A stretch of DNA of 64,000 nucleotides, taken from contig DAOVIO010000007.1 in NCBI GenBank assembly GCA_030673645.1, positions 5,042 to 69,041 on the forward strand, given 5' to 3'. This DNA is from JAGLSB01 sp023135955. GTDB lineage: Bacteria > Bacteroidota > Bacteroidia > Bacteroidales > GCA-2748055. A model generated the notes under the pieces. The model saw only the letters and a program-made list of their open reading frames with translations, was not told the origin of the DNA and searched no databases. The position numbers and the translations under genes were made by a program. The stretch's first letter is position 1. Each line of letters begins with the position of its first letter. Positions 35,324 through 44,869 of this stretch are shown here, one piece after another.

Positions 35324-37504
35324 ATGAAATTAAAATCCCTCATAATATTATTAATTTTCTTAGTTCCGAGTATTTTATCAGCTCAGGATGTTTTAAGAAT
35401 TAATTCTATTGAAGAGGCGAACAATCGAATAGAAGAATATATCTATGTTTATGAAGACACTGCTAATGCTTTGGAATTTGAGTCAATAATTGATAGTACT
35501 TATACCAAGCAATTCATTCCTTTAAATAAGTTCAGTAATAAATTATCTAAAAAGAAACCATATTGGATTCGTTTTACTATTATAAATCATATTGATGAGG
35601 ATACAAGTGTATGTATACAATTTTCTTGTAAAAATCATTTAATAGAAATATATAGATTATCAGACAGTTTATTAGTTTATCAAAAAACTGGAGCTTTTAC
35701 AATTAATAAGCTAAATGATGAGATATTTCCCTTCACAAATGCAATACAAATAAGGAATAATGTAGAAAATACTTATTATGTAAAAATTAAGAATATTACT
35801 GATAAACGTCCTTCCTTTTCTTTAGAAATTATTTCTGCAAAAAAACTGATTAAGGATAATTTACAGTTTTTCACAAAACAGGCTCTTCTACATGGATTAT
35901 TATGGCTAATGATTTTTTTCGGCATTATGATGTTTATTCTTAATAGAGAAAAACTTTACCTATTCTATTCACTCTACATATTTTTAACTTCATTTTGGTA
36001 TTTATGTCATTTTGGTCTGTTGCATATTATATTTCCTGGATTCCCAAGAACAGTATGGTTATATCATGATATATTTCTTTTATCGGCAATGATTCTATAC
36101 ATATCCTTTGCTCTAGATTTCATTGATAGCCTTAAAATCAAAATAAAATGGATTAAGTATTTAAGGCTAATGCAATATTTCTTAGCCATTTATACTATTT
36201 GGCTTTTAGCCTATATGTTATTAACAAGAAATCAGGTTGTAAGTGTTTATTTATCATTTGTTATTTCTTCAATTGCTAACATTTTCATTATTCTTTTTAT
36301 AATTGAATTATTCAGATGTAAGAACAGATTATCATTTATACTTGCAATTGGCACGACTTTTTTAGTATTGGGAACTCTTGAGGCCGTTATTCAGCAAGCA
36401 ATTACATATAATGAAAAAGCCTGGTTAAATCAGCAAATAGGTGTGCTAATTGAATTATTGATTTTCACATTTGGTATAATATACAGGCATAAATTAAATG
36501 AAAGAATAAAACTTAAAGCAAAGGAACGTTTAGTTGAACAATTAAACCTAAATTATAGATTTCAGGAAAAAGCCAAAGAGGAACTAGAAATTAAGGTTAA
36601 AGAACGAACTGTAGAAATTGTCGAGAAGAATGAAATATTAAAAAAGCAAAAAGAAAAAATTACAGAACAACGGGATGAAGTTGAAGATCAGCGAAACTTT
36701 GCTATAAAACAAAAAGAACAAATAGAAATACAAAATAAATCAATCACGGATAGTATTAAATACGCAAAACGCATACAATCGGCAATTTTAACTCCAGTAT
36801 CATATATTAATGAACTGTTGAATGAAAATTTTATTTTTTATAAACCTCGTGATATTGTCAGTGGTGATTTTTATTGGGTAAAGCAAGTTAACCAATACAT
36901 TATTATAGTAGCTGCTGATTGTACCGGTCATGGTGTACCTGGAGCCTTTATGAGTATGATCGGAATAAGCTATTTGAATGAAATTGTTCAAAGAAGGGAG
37001 ATTACTCAAGCTAATATGGTTTTGAATGAATTGAGAAGTCAGATTAAGCATTCGTTAAGGCAACATGGAAAAATTGATGAATCCCAAGATGGATTAGATA
37101 TGGCAATGTGTGTAATTGATACTAAAAGCAAAATGATGCAATATTCAGGTGCATATAATCCATTGTATTTAATAAAAGACATAAATGGAAAATCTGAATT
37201 GAAAGAGATTAAGGCAGATAGGATGCCGGTTAGTTTTCAATATGGGAAAGATAAGTCATTCACTAACCATGACATACAGTTAGAAATGGGTGATACATTT
37301 TATATTTTTTCCGATGGCTTCATTGATCAAATTGGAGGTGAGGACAACAAAAAATATCTTAGTAAAAATTTTAAGAAATTACTTTTAGAGATTCATACGA
37401 AACCAATGTATGAACAAAAAGTTATATTGGATGAAACTCTTCAAAACTGGATGAAAGGAAATAGCCAGGTGGATGATATTATAGTTATTGGGGTGAGGAT
37501 GTGA
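35324..37504 (+). CDS. 7TM-DISM receptor fused to SpoIIE-type PP2C phosphatase
   Basis: A 726-residue signalling protein. It has a signal peptide (residues 1-20, ending LSAQ) and an extracellular 7TMR-DISMED2-like beta domain (about 35-175). Seven membrane segments follow (about 185-395), then a coiled coil (about 405-475, rich in K, E and Q). The cytoplasmic SpoIIE phosphatase starts at KYAKRIQSAILTP near 481, with PRDIVSGDFYW, VAADCTGHGVPGAFMSMIG and FYIFSDGFIDQIGG supplying the metal aspartates. Such phosphatases act on phosphorylated anti-sigma-factor antagonists or similar STAS proteins; none is beside it. Ligand unknown. Confidence 0.9.
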   Translation: MKLKSLIILLIFLVPSILSAQDVLRINSIEEANNRIEEYIYVYEDTANALEFESIIDSTYTKQFIPLNKFSNKLSKKKPYWIRFTIINHIDEDTSVCIQFSCKNHLIEIYRLSDSLLVYQKTGAFTINKLNDEIFPFTNAIQIRNNVENTYYVKIKNITDKRPSFSLEIISAKKLIKDNLQFFTKQALLHGLLWLMIFFGIMMFILNREKLYLFYSLYIFLTSFWYLCHFGLLHIIFPGFPRTVWLYHDIFLLSAMILYISFALDFIDSLKIKIKWIKYLRLMQYFLAIYTIWLLAYMLLTRNQVVSVYLSFVISSIANIFIILFIIELFRCKNRLSFILAIGTTFLVLGTLEAVIQQAITYNEKAWLNQQIGVLIELLIFTFGIIYRHKLNERIKLKAKERLVEQLNLNYRFQEKAKEELEIKVKERTVEIVEKNEILKKQKEKITEQRDEVEDQRNFAIKQKEQIEIQNKSITDSIKYAKRIQSAILTPVSYINELLNENFIFYKPRDIVSGDFYWVKQVNQYIIIVAADCTGHGVPGAFMSMIGISYLNEIVQRREITQANMVLNELRSQIKHSLRQHGKIDESQDGLDMAMCVIDTKSKMMQYSGAYNPLYLIKDINGKSELKEIKADRMPVSFQYGKDKSFTNHDIQLEMGDTFYIFSDGFIDQIGGEDNKKYLSKNFKKLLLEIHTKPMYEQKVILDETLQNWMKGNSQVDDIIVIGVRM

Positions 37505-37879
37505 TACTGATATCAATGGTTATGATAGATAGTAATGAAATAATTAATCTCCAACTGCTTAAATTATTTAGGAATATTCATGACAAAATATAAGTTCTTT
37601 TTTTAAATTTAAAATATCTCATATTAAGACTTGATTTTAAGTACAAATATATTTTAATGATATTAAACAAGTTAGGGCCTAATTAGAGGCAGGATTCAAT
37701 TTTTCTATATTCTCATAGCTGCACCTTCAGGCTAAGTTCTAATAAGAAAATTGCTAATACATAGGCTGTTACTCTAATTTTATATCATTTTTAAGTTTGT
37801 ATTTTAATAAGTTTGAAATTTTAGTTAGGCATAAGAATAAAATAATCCTATATTTGGGGCTAATTTTAATTTTTTAATT
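37505..37879. other. Gene-free stretch before the first cold-shock gene
   Basis: About 375 very AT-rich bases holding the cspA-like promoter at 37849. CAAATATA near 37640 reads as a minus-strand TATATTTG, but only a 14-codon frame follows it. No other feature is seen. Confidence 0.5.
37849..37856 (+). promoter_or_regulatory. -7 box for the first cold-shock gene
   Basis: TATATTTG, full match to TAnnTTTG, 23 bases before the ATG at 37880. The leader is short, so the long cold-sensing 5' UTR known from enteric cspA seems absent. Confidence 0.45.
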
Positions 37880-38071
37880 ATGAGTAACGGTACAGTAAAA
37901 TTTTTCAACAATTCTAAAGGTTATGGATTTATCACTCCTGATGAAGGTGGTAAAGATGTATTTGTCCATGTAAATGGATTAACAGATGAAATAGCTGAAG
38001 GAGACAAAGTAAGCTATGATGTAGAAGAAGGTCAAAAAGGGTTAAACGCAGTAAATGTTAAAATCGTTTAA
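37880..38071 (+). CDS. Cold-shock domain protein
   Basis: A 63-residue nucleic-acid chaperone of the CspA type. Both RNA-binding motifs are visible: NSKGYGFI (RNP1, usual KGFGFI) and DVFVHVNGL (RNP2, usual VFVH). It ends EEGQKGLNAVNVKIV, nearly the same as the second cold-shock protein at 57941. It is a single gene between its own promoter and terminator. Cold induction is not shown by the sequence; many such proteins are constitutive. Confidence 0.93.
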   Translation: MSNGTVKFFNNSKGYGFITPDEGGKDVFVHVNGLTDEIAEGDKVSYDVEEGQKGLNAVNVKIV

Positions 38072-38096
38072 TTAAATTTTAACTTTTTTGTATTAG

Positions 38097-38128
38097 AAAA
38101 GCCTGTCATATTAGATAGGCTTTTTTTT
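38097..38128 (+). terminator. Terminator after the first cold-shock gene
   Basis: AAGCCTGTC pairs with GATAGGCTT (one G-T wobble) around ATATTA, followed by eight T. Confidence 0.85.
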
Positions 38129-38518
38129 ATTCTATGTATGACGAATGTAAGTCCTGGCGAGTCTCTATAACTTACTTCTTTTGAGTAATTGTATGAGCCT
38201 GTGATATCAAAAAGCAAAATAGAATATTAGATTTAGAAACTTAATCTTTAATATTTTTCATTATTCTTAATTATAACTAGTTATTTCTAAAGGACTTACT
38301 AAGCTTAATAAAATATTTATAATCACTTGAAATACATACAGTTTGTTTACGCTTAAATATGTAGATAAAGTGAGGATTTCTAAAAAGTATATCAATATAT
38401 TATTTTTTGTGACTCTTCAGAAGATATTATATAATAATTTACATATATATGAAACCAATTATATTATATTTACGTATTATTGCAAAGCATATTAACTTTA
38501 ATTTAAAAATATTCAATT
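38129..38518. other. Gene-free stretch before the secreted redoxin-like gene
   Basis: About 390 bases of low complexity AT-rich DNA. I see no TAnnTTTG box in good position and no RNA gene. The frame beginning at 38449 is a shadow of the gene at 38519. Confidence 0.4.
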
Positions 38519-39283
38519 ATGAAAAGATTTGTATCTGTATTTGTCCTGGTTACTGTTATGTTTTTAGGCGTGAATGCTCAGAAACTATCAAAAATGGCTC
38601 CCAAAGTAGTGGTTATAGGTATTGGAGAAAAAAACCCTACATTAAACGAAGCACAATTTCCAAATTTGAATTTCTATTATACTCCAGATTTAGTGCCTGC
38701 AACTGAAACAGGGGAAGGTAAAAGTGCAGTTGTTAGTATGTCTGATGGTGCAAAACTGACGTATAATGGAAGCCCTGAGTTTTTGAAAACTCTATGGAAT
38801 GATAAAGATATGGATAAAGCATTTATGCTTTTCGATAAAAATGGAGTTTGCTATACTCAAGGATATGATATTTTAAGACAGAATAGTGATATTGGAGCAA
38901 GAGGTTGCGTTGACAAGAAGCCATTATCAGATCATATTAAGAGTTGTGTTAAGAGTGAAAAAGTCGCAAAGCCTGGCAAAAAAGAAATGGTTTTAAAGAA
39001 ATCAGACTTTTTAGTTGGATATAAATTGCCTGAATTTGATCTAGTAGGTACTGATGGAGAAAGTATTTCAATAGCTAATGTATTAAATGGAGAACCAACA
39101 CTTGTGGTATTTTTTAATCTCCCTTCAAATATTGATATTCAGGCAGCAAAAGAAAGTGGAAAAGGAAAAACAGGAAAAGCATTTGCAAAAAGCATGTTAT
39201 CTGGAGCGGCAGGTGGAAATATTGAGAAACTTTATATAGAATTGGAAGCTCAGGTTTTTGAGTATGATGCAAGAGAGAAATAA
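38519..39283 (+). CDS. Secreted protein with degenerate redoxin domain
   Basis: A 254-residue protein with a cleavable signal (MKRFVSVFVLVTVMFLGVNA, cut before Gln). Residues 155-205 read as an AhpC/TlpA-type thioredoxin fold: LVGYKLPEFDLVGTDGESIS, then TLVVFFNLPS. The place where a WCxxC or T-x-x-C active site should follow has NLPSNIDIQ, so no redox cysteine is present. The first part (about 25-150) contains three cysteines (GVCYTQG, RGCVDK, KSCVKS) that could pair in the periplasm. I do not recognise a named family. It is a single gene with its own terminator. Confidence 0.7.
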   Translation: MKRFVSVFVLVTVMFLGVNAQKLSKMAPKVVVIGIGEKNPTLNEAQFPNLNFYYTPDLVPATETGEGKSAVVSMSDGAKLTYNGSPEFLKTLWNDKDMDKAFMLFDKNGVCYTQGYDILRQNSDIGARGCVDKKPLSDHIKSCVKSEKVAKPGKKEMVLKKSDFLVGYKLPEFDLVGTDGESISIANVLNGEPTLVVFFNLPSNIDIQAAKESGKGKTGKAFAKSMLSGAAGGNIEKLYIELEAQVFEYDAREK

Positions 39284-39325
39284 GCAGAAGTACTTATAAT
39301 AACAATGGAAGAAACTCAGTTTAGC

Positions 39326-39365
39326 AAAAAAGAGATGTTGTAGAATAACCTACATCTCTTTTTTT
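39326..39365 (+). terminator. Terminator after the redoxin-like gene
   Basis: AGAGATGT pairs with ACATCTCT, extended by A-T pairs, and is followed by a T run to 39365. Confidence 0.8.
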
Positions 39366-39541
39366 GTTGGTGTTTTGTTCTATTAAAATGCTTAAGTGTT
39401 GCTGACTTTGTAGTATTAATTACTTCGGATTTTCTTTTTAGGGCTATGTAGTTATGAATTCCATACCTACTATTACATATTAGTATTCATTTTTTTTAAC
39501 ATATACAATAATTAAATATATAACAAAATACATGTATAACT

Positions 39542-42500
39542 ATGAAGATAAGTAAGTATCTCAATCTAAAGATTTCAATAGTAATATTATTGACATCTTT
39601 TAATTTATTCTTTGTTTCCGGAGTAGATTATTTAATGACAACAGGAACTGTAACAACAGATGCTGGTAATTTTTATGATGATGGAGGAAGTGCCCTTGAT
39701 TATACTAGTAGTTTAGATGATACATTAACATTCTATCCTGCAACCTCCGGTAATTTATTACAAATTGTATTTAACTCATGGGATCTTGAGCCATATGATT
39801 GCGATTACGATTATTTAGAAATTTATGATGGAACTTCAGTTTCTGCAACATTAATTGGAAAATATTGTGGCAGTACTTCTCCAGGTACAGTTACTGCAAC
39901 AAATGCAGATGGTGCCTTAACTTTTGTATTTATATCTGACGGTGGGGGTCAATATGCAGGTTGGGAAGCAACGATTAATTCTGCTTCTTATTTCGCTCCT
40001 GAAAATAATTTCTTAATGACTACAGGGTCAGAAACAACCGATTATGGTAATTTCTATGATGATGGAGGAAGTGCTAATGATTATTCACCTGGTTTAAATA
40101 ATACATTAACATTTAATCCTTTAACCTCAGGTAATAGATTGGAATTTATTTTTACTTCATGGCTTGTTGAATCAAGTACCACATGTAATTACGATTATTT
40201 GGAAATATATGATGGAACCTCAGTTTCTGCAACATTAATTGGAAAATACTGTGGAAATACTTCTCCAGATACAGTTACTGCAACAAATGCAGACGGGGCT
40301 TTAACTTTCTTGTTTATATCTGATGCAAGTATGCAATATTCAGGCTGGGCAGCAACGATAAATTCAATTTCTTCTGCACCTGTAAGTGATACAGAATCGG
40401 AAAATAATGATACTTATTTACTTGCAAATACTATGTTAATCAATAGTAGTATGACTGGAAGTATTGACAATACAACCGATATTAATGACTGGTTTAAAGT
40501 TACTATACCTTATGACGGATCACTTTCGTTTACAGGAATTCCTGAATCAACATTAGATATTTCTTTAGAATTGTACGACGTTGATGGAGAGAGTTTTTTA
40601 AGAACTTGTACCGATGTTTGTGGTGGAGCAGGAGAAAACACCTCGCTTGTATATGAAAACCTAATGAGTGGAACATATTTCATGAAAATTGGTGGCTATG
40701 GTTCCGGTTCTTATAGTCTTGAAAATGTATTTGTAGAAACCAGCTTACCAAATGGAAACGATATTGGATCTAATGATACTTATTCTGAGGCTTTAACATT
40801 AACTCTTGATGGATCATCAACTGGTCATATAGGGTTTTTCAGTTATAGTGTAACTGATTTAACTGACTGGTATAAAATAACTATTCCTTATGACGGATCA
40901 CTCTCGTTTACGGGAATTCCTGAATCTACATTAGATATTTCTTTAGAAATATTTGATGTTGATGGAGATAGTTTCTTAAGAACTTGTGTTGATGCAGGTT
41001 GTGGTGCAACAGGAGAAAATACTACAGTTGTTCATGAGAACCTTATGAGCGGAACATATTACGTAAAAATTGGCGGCTACGGTCATGGTTCTTATACCCT
41101 TGAAAATACATTTACTGAAACCGATTTACCCACAGGAACTGATTCTGAGCCAAATGATGATTATACTGAAGCATTAACACTTGTGGATCCATCTACCGGT
41201 CATATTGGGTTTTTCAGCAATGGTGTAACTGATGGAACCGATTGGTATAAAATTAATATTTTAGCGACAGGTATTGCTGATTTTATAGTTATTCCTGAAA
41301 GCACATTTGACATTGGTATTGAATTATATGATACTGATGGTTTTTCTTATATTACAGGTTGTGATTATTGTGGAAGTGCTGGACAAAATGATACATTGAC
41401 ACATGATTTTACTACAATAGGAACCTACTATCTTAAGGTTTCAAGTTATGGTCATGGATCTTATACTCTTAAAACTTTATCAGAACCAGTAAGTAGCATA
41501 ATTGCTGATTTTGCAGCAGATGCAACTTCTGGAGATGCCCCTCTAACAGTTCAGTTTACTGATGCATCAACCGGTACACCGACTTCATGGAGTTGGGATT
41601 TTGATAATGATGGTTTTGAAGATGCCTCAACTCAAGATCCAAGCTATACATACAATGATGCAGGTGATTATACAGTTAAATTAATTGTTTCTGATGGTAC
41701 AAATACTGACTTTGAATTAAAAGCAAATTATATAGTTGCAAGTGAGTCTACTATTTCTGCAGGGAAATGGGAGTCAATTACTACTGATGGTACTGGAGAT
41801 TTTAACGATGTCTTTTTTATTGAGAATACTGGTTGGATAGTTGGTGAGTCTGGAGTAGTATATAAATCAACTGACAAAGGGGATACATGGACAAGTATAA
41901 GAGAAGATACTGATTATATGGATATTGAATCTGTGTGGTTTACTTCTGAATCTATTGGATATATAGCTGTTGATGCAGGAGGATTGTTTGATTCAAAAGG
42001 TGAGATAATGAAAACAACAGACGGAGGAGCAAACTGGTCGTTGGTTTATTCCTATACAGAAGCATTTCAAAAGATATCTTTTGTTGATGCAAATATTGGC
42101 TGGGCCGTAAGTTGGGGACATATATTTAAAACAACAGATGCCGGAGCTAACTGGGTTGAGCAAACAAGTAATACTGCCTATCCTTTAGAGAGTATAAGTA
42201 TTGTGGATGCAAATAATGTTTATATGTCAACAAGTCAAAATACTTCACAATCAGGTATTCGAAAAACAAATAATGGAGGAACTCTTTGGGAAGATGCTGA
42301 AACAGGACTTTCCAATGATTTTTATGGTTTGCATTATGCCAGTAATACAAAAGCCTGGGGAAGTGGAACTGTGGGGAATGTATTCAGAACTACTGATGGT
42401 TCAACATGGGAAGTTATTAATAGCGGCCATTCCGATAAATATGTAGATATAGATTTTGCAAACGATTTAAAAGGAATTGCAGTAGGAGTATTAGAAGGCT

Positions 42501-44497
42501 TTATTATCCGGACTGAGGATGGAGGATCTACCTGGACAAAAGATGCAGCAGCAAGTAGTGGACTAAAAAGCATTGTGTATATTGATGAATATACAGCAGT
42601 GGCAGTAGGCTATTCAAGTGCAGTTTATAAATATACAAATGGAACAGCACCAAGTGCAATTGAAGCTATTTTTTCAGCTAATGTAACTTCTGGCGATGCT
42701 CCACTTACAGTTCAGTTTACAGATGCTTCAACCGGTTCACCAACCACATGGAGTTGGGATTTTGATAATAATGGTACTGAAGATGCCACAACCAGGAATC
42801 CACAATATACTTATAATACTGCCGAAACATATACTGTTAAACTAACTATATCGGATGGTACTAGTTCTGATGATGAAATAAAAACTGATTATATTACTGT
42901 TGCAAATTCTCAATCTTCTGATGCTGTTATTTCAACAATCAACGGTGGTAACTGGGGTACTGGTTCAACCTGGGTTGGAGGTGTAGTTCCAACGGAAAAC
43001 GATTCAGTAGTTATTAATGGTAGTGTAATCCTTAATTATACTGTCACAAATTGTAAAGGCTTAACTATCAATGCCGGAAATACACTTTCAACTGTTGAAG
43101 GTGTCACTTCATCGAGATTGAATATTAATGGCGATTTGCTTAATAACGGCACACTTAGCCATGGAGCAAATATGTATGTTTACAATAACATAACAAACAA
43201 TGGTGAATGGAACACAAACAAATCTTACATGGATGCTGCATCTACCCAGATTATATCAGGAAGTTCTCCTTTAAATGTAAAATACTTTTATGTTGAGAAG
43301 AGCCAGAAGATTGTAGCAGGATCTGACATTACCCTAAAAGGAATGGAAATGATGTTTGGTGATAGTGAACTGGAAATTCCTATCGGAAGAACTGTTTCAT
43401 TTGCTAAATTTGAAGCATATGAAACTAATTATGTTTCAAATATTATTATAAATGGAGGTGGCAATGTTTCTTTTGATGGCAATATACATGTTAAGTACAG
43501 TTCAGTAGAAAATGTAAACCTGAAGGGTATTATCCCCGTAAAATACACACTTGATGTAGGTGTCAATGTAATACTTGACGGAGTACTTGAAAACTTAGCG
43601 GGATATAGTGGTGAAGTCAATTTGAATGAAGATTTTATCAATAATGGTGAACTGCGAGATAATTCCGGAGGAGGTGCTCTTGGTGTAATTATTCTTAAAA
43701 ATTTTGAAAATAACGGTATAAGCAATGCAAACAACATATTAATAAATGGAACAACAGATCAGAATCTAATATCGGGAGGAACATTTAATTGCGATAATTT
43801 GAAGTTATATGCCAATGTAGATGGCGCATCCTCATACGACTGGTACAAAAATGATGTATCAGTATATACAGGTAATCCATATAGTATTTCAACTGAAAAT
43901 GAATATGTTGGTAATTATTACTGTGGAACTGATGCCGGTAATTCACGCAATATTACAATTGGATCTACTGTAGATAATATTGTTGCAAACTTCTCTGTCG
44001 ACAAAACTAGTGGTAATGCTCCATTAACAGTTCAATTTACTGATGAATCAACAGGCAGCCCAACAAGCTGGAGCTGGGATTTAGATAATGACGGTTCTGA
44101 AGATTCAAATGAACAAAATCCGTCATTTACTTATACAACAGCTGCATCTTATACTGTAAGTTTAATTGTTTCTAATGGATCAACAACAGATACTGAAACA
44201 AAACTCGATTTAATAACAGTTAATGATCCTGTTGGTATTAATGAATATTATTCACATGGTATTGTCCTTTACCCAAATCCGGCTACTGATATTGTAAATA
44301 TAAAAATCATTGATCGTAACGACTCTGATCGTATTGAAATTTTCAATACAAGCGGAATTAGGGTTTTAAACAAAGATTTTAATGTATACCATGACGGGAT
44401 ATTTACAATAGAGCTAAACAGCTTTGAAAAAGGTGTTTATATTGTTAAGGTATGGGGTAATGAAAAAGTTAAGGTTGCGAGATTTGTAGTGCAATAA
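39542..44497 (+). CDS. Giant CUB/PPC/PKD/YCF48 surface protein, type IX secretion cargo
   Basis: A 1651-residue exported protein. In order: signal peptide (1-27); two CUB domains (about 30-145 and 157-275) with DYDYLEIYDGTS; three pre-peptidase C-terminal (PPC) domains (about 285-650) with ENLMSGTYFMKIGGYGSGSY-type endings. Next come PKD1 (about 651-735), a YCF48/BNR-like propeller (about 740-1035) with repeated KTTDGGANW units, PKD2 (about 1038-1118) and a beta-helix-like region beginning GNWGTGSTWVGG (about 1128-1470). PKD3 (about 1479-1560) and a C-terminal type IX sorting domain (about 1568-1651) with LYPNPATDIVNI and KGVYIVKVW end the protein. No protease or hydrolase motif was found, so an adhesin or matrix protein is more likely than an enzyme. 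Paired domains are nearly identical in DNA. Confidence 0.9.
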   Translation: MKISKYLNLKISIVILLTSFNLFFVSGVDYLMTTGTVTTDAGNFYDDGGSALDYTSSLDDTLTFYPATSGNLLQIVFNSWDLEPYDCDYDYLEIYDGTSVSATLIGKYCGSTSPGTVTATNADGALTFVFISDGGGQYAGWEATINSASYFAPENNFLMTTGSETTDYGNFYDDGGSANDYSPGLNNTLTFNPLTSGNRLEFIFTSWLVESSTTCNYDYLEIYDGTSVSATLIGKYCGNTSPDTVTATNADGALTFLFISDASMQYSGWAATINSISSAPVSDTESENNDTYLLANTMLINSSMTGSIDNTTDINDWFKVTIPYDGSLSFTGIPESTLDISLELYDVDGESFLRTCTDVCGGAGENTSLVYENLMSGTYFMKIGGYGSGSYSLENVFVETSLPNGNDIGSNDTYSEALTLTLDGSSTGHIGFFSYSVTDLTDWYKITIPYDGSLSFTGIPESTLDISLEIFDVDGDSFLRTCVDAGCGATGENTTVVHENLMSGTYYVKIGGYGHGSYTLENTFTETDLPTGTDSEPNDDYTEALTLVDPSTGHIGFFSNGVTDGTDWYKINILATGIADFIVIPESTFDIGIELYDTDGFSYITGCDYCGSAGQNDTLTHDFTTIGTYYLKVSSYGHGSYTLKTLSEPVSSIIADFAADATSGDAPLTVQFTDASTGTPTSWSWDFDNDGFEDASTQDPSYTYNDAGDYTVKLIVSDGTNTDFELKANYIVASESTISAGKWESITTDGTGDFNDVFFIENTGWIVGESGVVYKSTDKGDTWTSIREDTDYMDIESVWFTSESIGYIAVDAGGLFDSKGEIMKTTDGGANWSLVYSYTEAFQKISFVDANIGWAVSWGHIFKTTDAGANWVEQTSNTAYPLESISIVDANNVYMSTSQNTSQSGIRKTNNGGTLWEDAETGLSNDFYGLHYASNTKAWGSGTVGNVFRTTDGSTWEVINSGHSDKYVDIDFANDLKGIAVGVLEGFIIRTEDGGSTWTKDAAASSGLKSIVYIDEYTAVAVGYSSAVYKYTNGTAPSAIEAIFSANVTSGDAPLTVQFTDASTGSPTTWSWDFDNNGTEDATTRNPQYTYNTAETYTVKLTISDGTSSDDEIKTDYITVANSQSSDAVISTINGGNWGTGSTWVGGVVPTENDSVVINGSVILNYTVTNCKGLTINAGNTLSTVEGVTSSRLNINGDLLNNGTLSHGANMYVYNNITNNGEWNTNKSYMDAASTQIISGSSPLNVKYFYVEKSQKIVAGSDITLKGMEMMFGDSELEIPIGRTVSFAKFEAYETNYVSNIIINGGGNVSFDGNIHVKYSSVENVNLKGIIPVKYTLDVGVNVILDGVLENLAGYSGEVNLNEDFINNGELRDNSGGGALGVIILKNFENNGISNANNILINGTTDQNLISGGTFNCDNLKLYANVDGASSYDWYKNDVSVYTGNPYSISTENEYVGNYYCGTDAGNSRNITIGSTVDNIVANFSVDKTSGNAPLTVQFTDESTGSPTSWSWDLDNDGSEDSNEQNPSFTYTTAASYTVSLIVSNGSTTDTETKLDLITVNDPVGINEYYSHGIVLYPNPATDIVNIKIIDRNDSDRIEIFNTSGIRVLNKDFNVYHDGIFTIELNSFEKGVYIVKVWGNEKVKVARFVVQ
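39632..39980 (+). repeat. CUB-coding repeat, copy 1
   Basis: First of two tandem in-frame copies with a 381-base period (127 codons). Long runs are shared with copy 2 at the DNA level, for example around 39830-39870 and 40210-40250, pointing to a recent duplication or gene conversion. Confidence 0.8.
40013..40361 (+). repeat. CUB-coding repeat, copy 2
   Basis: Second copy of the 381-base unit. Synonymous differences from copy 1 are few in the middle (YLEIYDGTSVSATLIGKYCG region) and more frequent at the edges. Confidence 0.8.
40487..40726 (+). repeat. PPC-coding repeat, copy 1
   Basis: The segment from DWFKVTIPYDG to YSLENV is repeated 378 bases later with long identical runs, for example around the codons for GIPESTLDISLE. 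Confidence 0.75.
40865..41107 (+). repeat. PPC-coding repeat, copy 2
   Basis: In-frame partner of the block at 40487. A third PPC copy from about 41130 to 41490 is much more diverged (DWYKINILATGIADF). Confidence 0.75.
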
Positions 44498-44517
44498 CTT
44501 AAAATAATTAAGTAAAT

Positions 44518-44556
44518 AAATAAGCCTGTGATTTAATTTATGGGCTTATTTGTTTT
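44518..44556 (+). terminator. Terminator after the giant surface protein gene
   Basis: AAATAAGCC pairs perfectly with GGCTTATTT around a 16-base loop; a T-rich tail follows. Confidence 0.8.
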
Positions 44557-44581
44557 AATCTTAATACTTTACCAGAGCTAT

Positions 44582-44633
44582 AGACTCATCTTCAAAAGCC
44601 TGATTTGCTTCGCAAACCTACAGTCTTTTTTAT
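44582..44633 (+). repeat. Intergenic repeat A, copy 1
   Basis: A 52-base unit starting AGACTCATCTTCAAAAGCC and ending in a T run. It contains the hairpin TTTGCTTCGCAAA. Copy 2 at 44818 differs by one base. Confidence 0.85.
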
Positions 44634-44817
44634 TCGTGAGACTCAAATTTCAAAAACGAAGTGAATTGAAATTTGTTAGTTGAACGAATCCCGATAGCGA
44701 AGCGTATCGGGATCTATTCATAATTAACATTGCTCAGGCTATACAAAAAGGAATTTTGATCTTTTAAGATAAAGGGATTATTCGCTCGTTCCTCGCTCAT
44801 GATCCATTGATGGGGGG

Positions 44818-44869
44818 AGACTCATTTTCAAAAGCCTGATTTGCTTCGCAAACCTACAGTCTTTTTTAT
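44818..44869 (+). repeat. Intergenic repeat A, copy 2
   Basis: 51 of 52 bases match copy 1 at 44582-44633 (T for C at the tenth base region); it is followed 11 bases later by the second B unit. Confidence 0.85.

Noticed and set aside
38449..38706. 85-codon frame overlapping the start of the redoxin-like gene
   Set aside because: It is out of frame with a gene that has a clear signal peptide and is a shadow of it.
39542..44497. Secreted protease because of the PPC domains
   Set aside because: No His-Asp-Ser, HExxH or other catalytic motif was found in any segment.
44582..44869. CRISPR-like array
   Set aside because: Only two A units with unequal unrelated gaps, no regular spacing and no cas genes.
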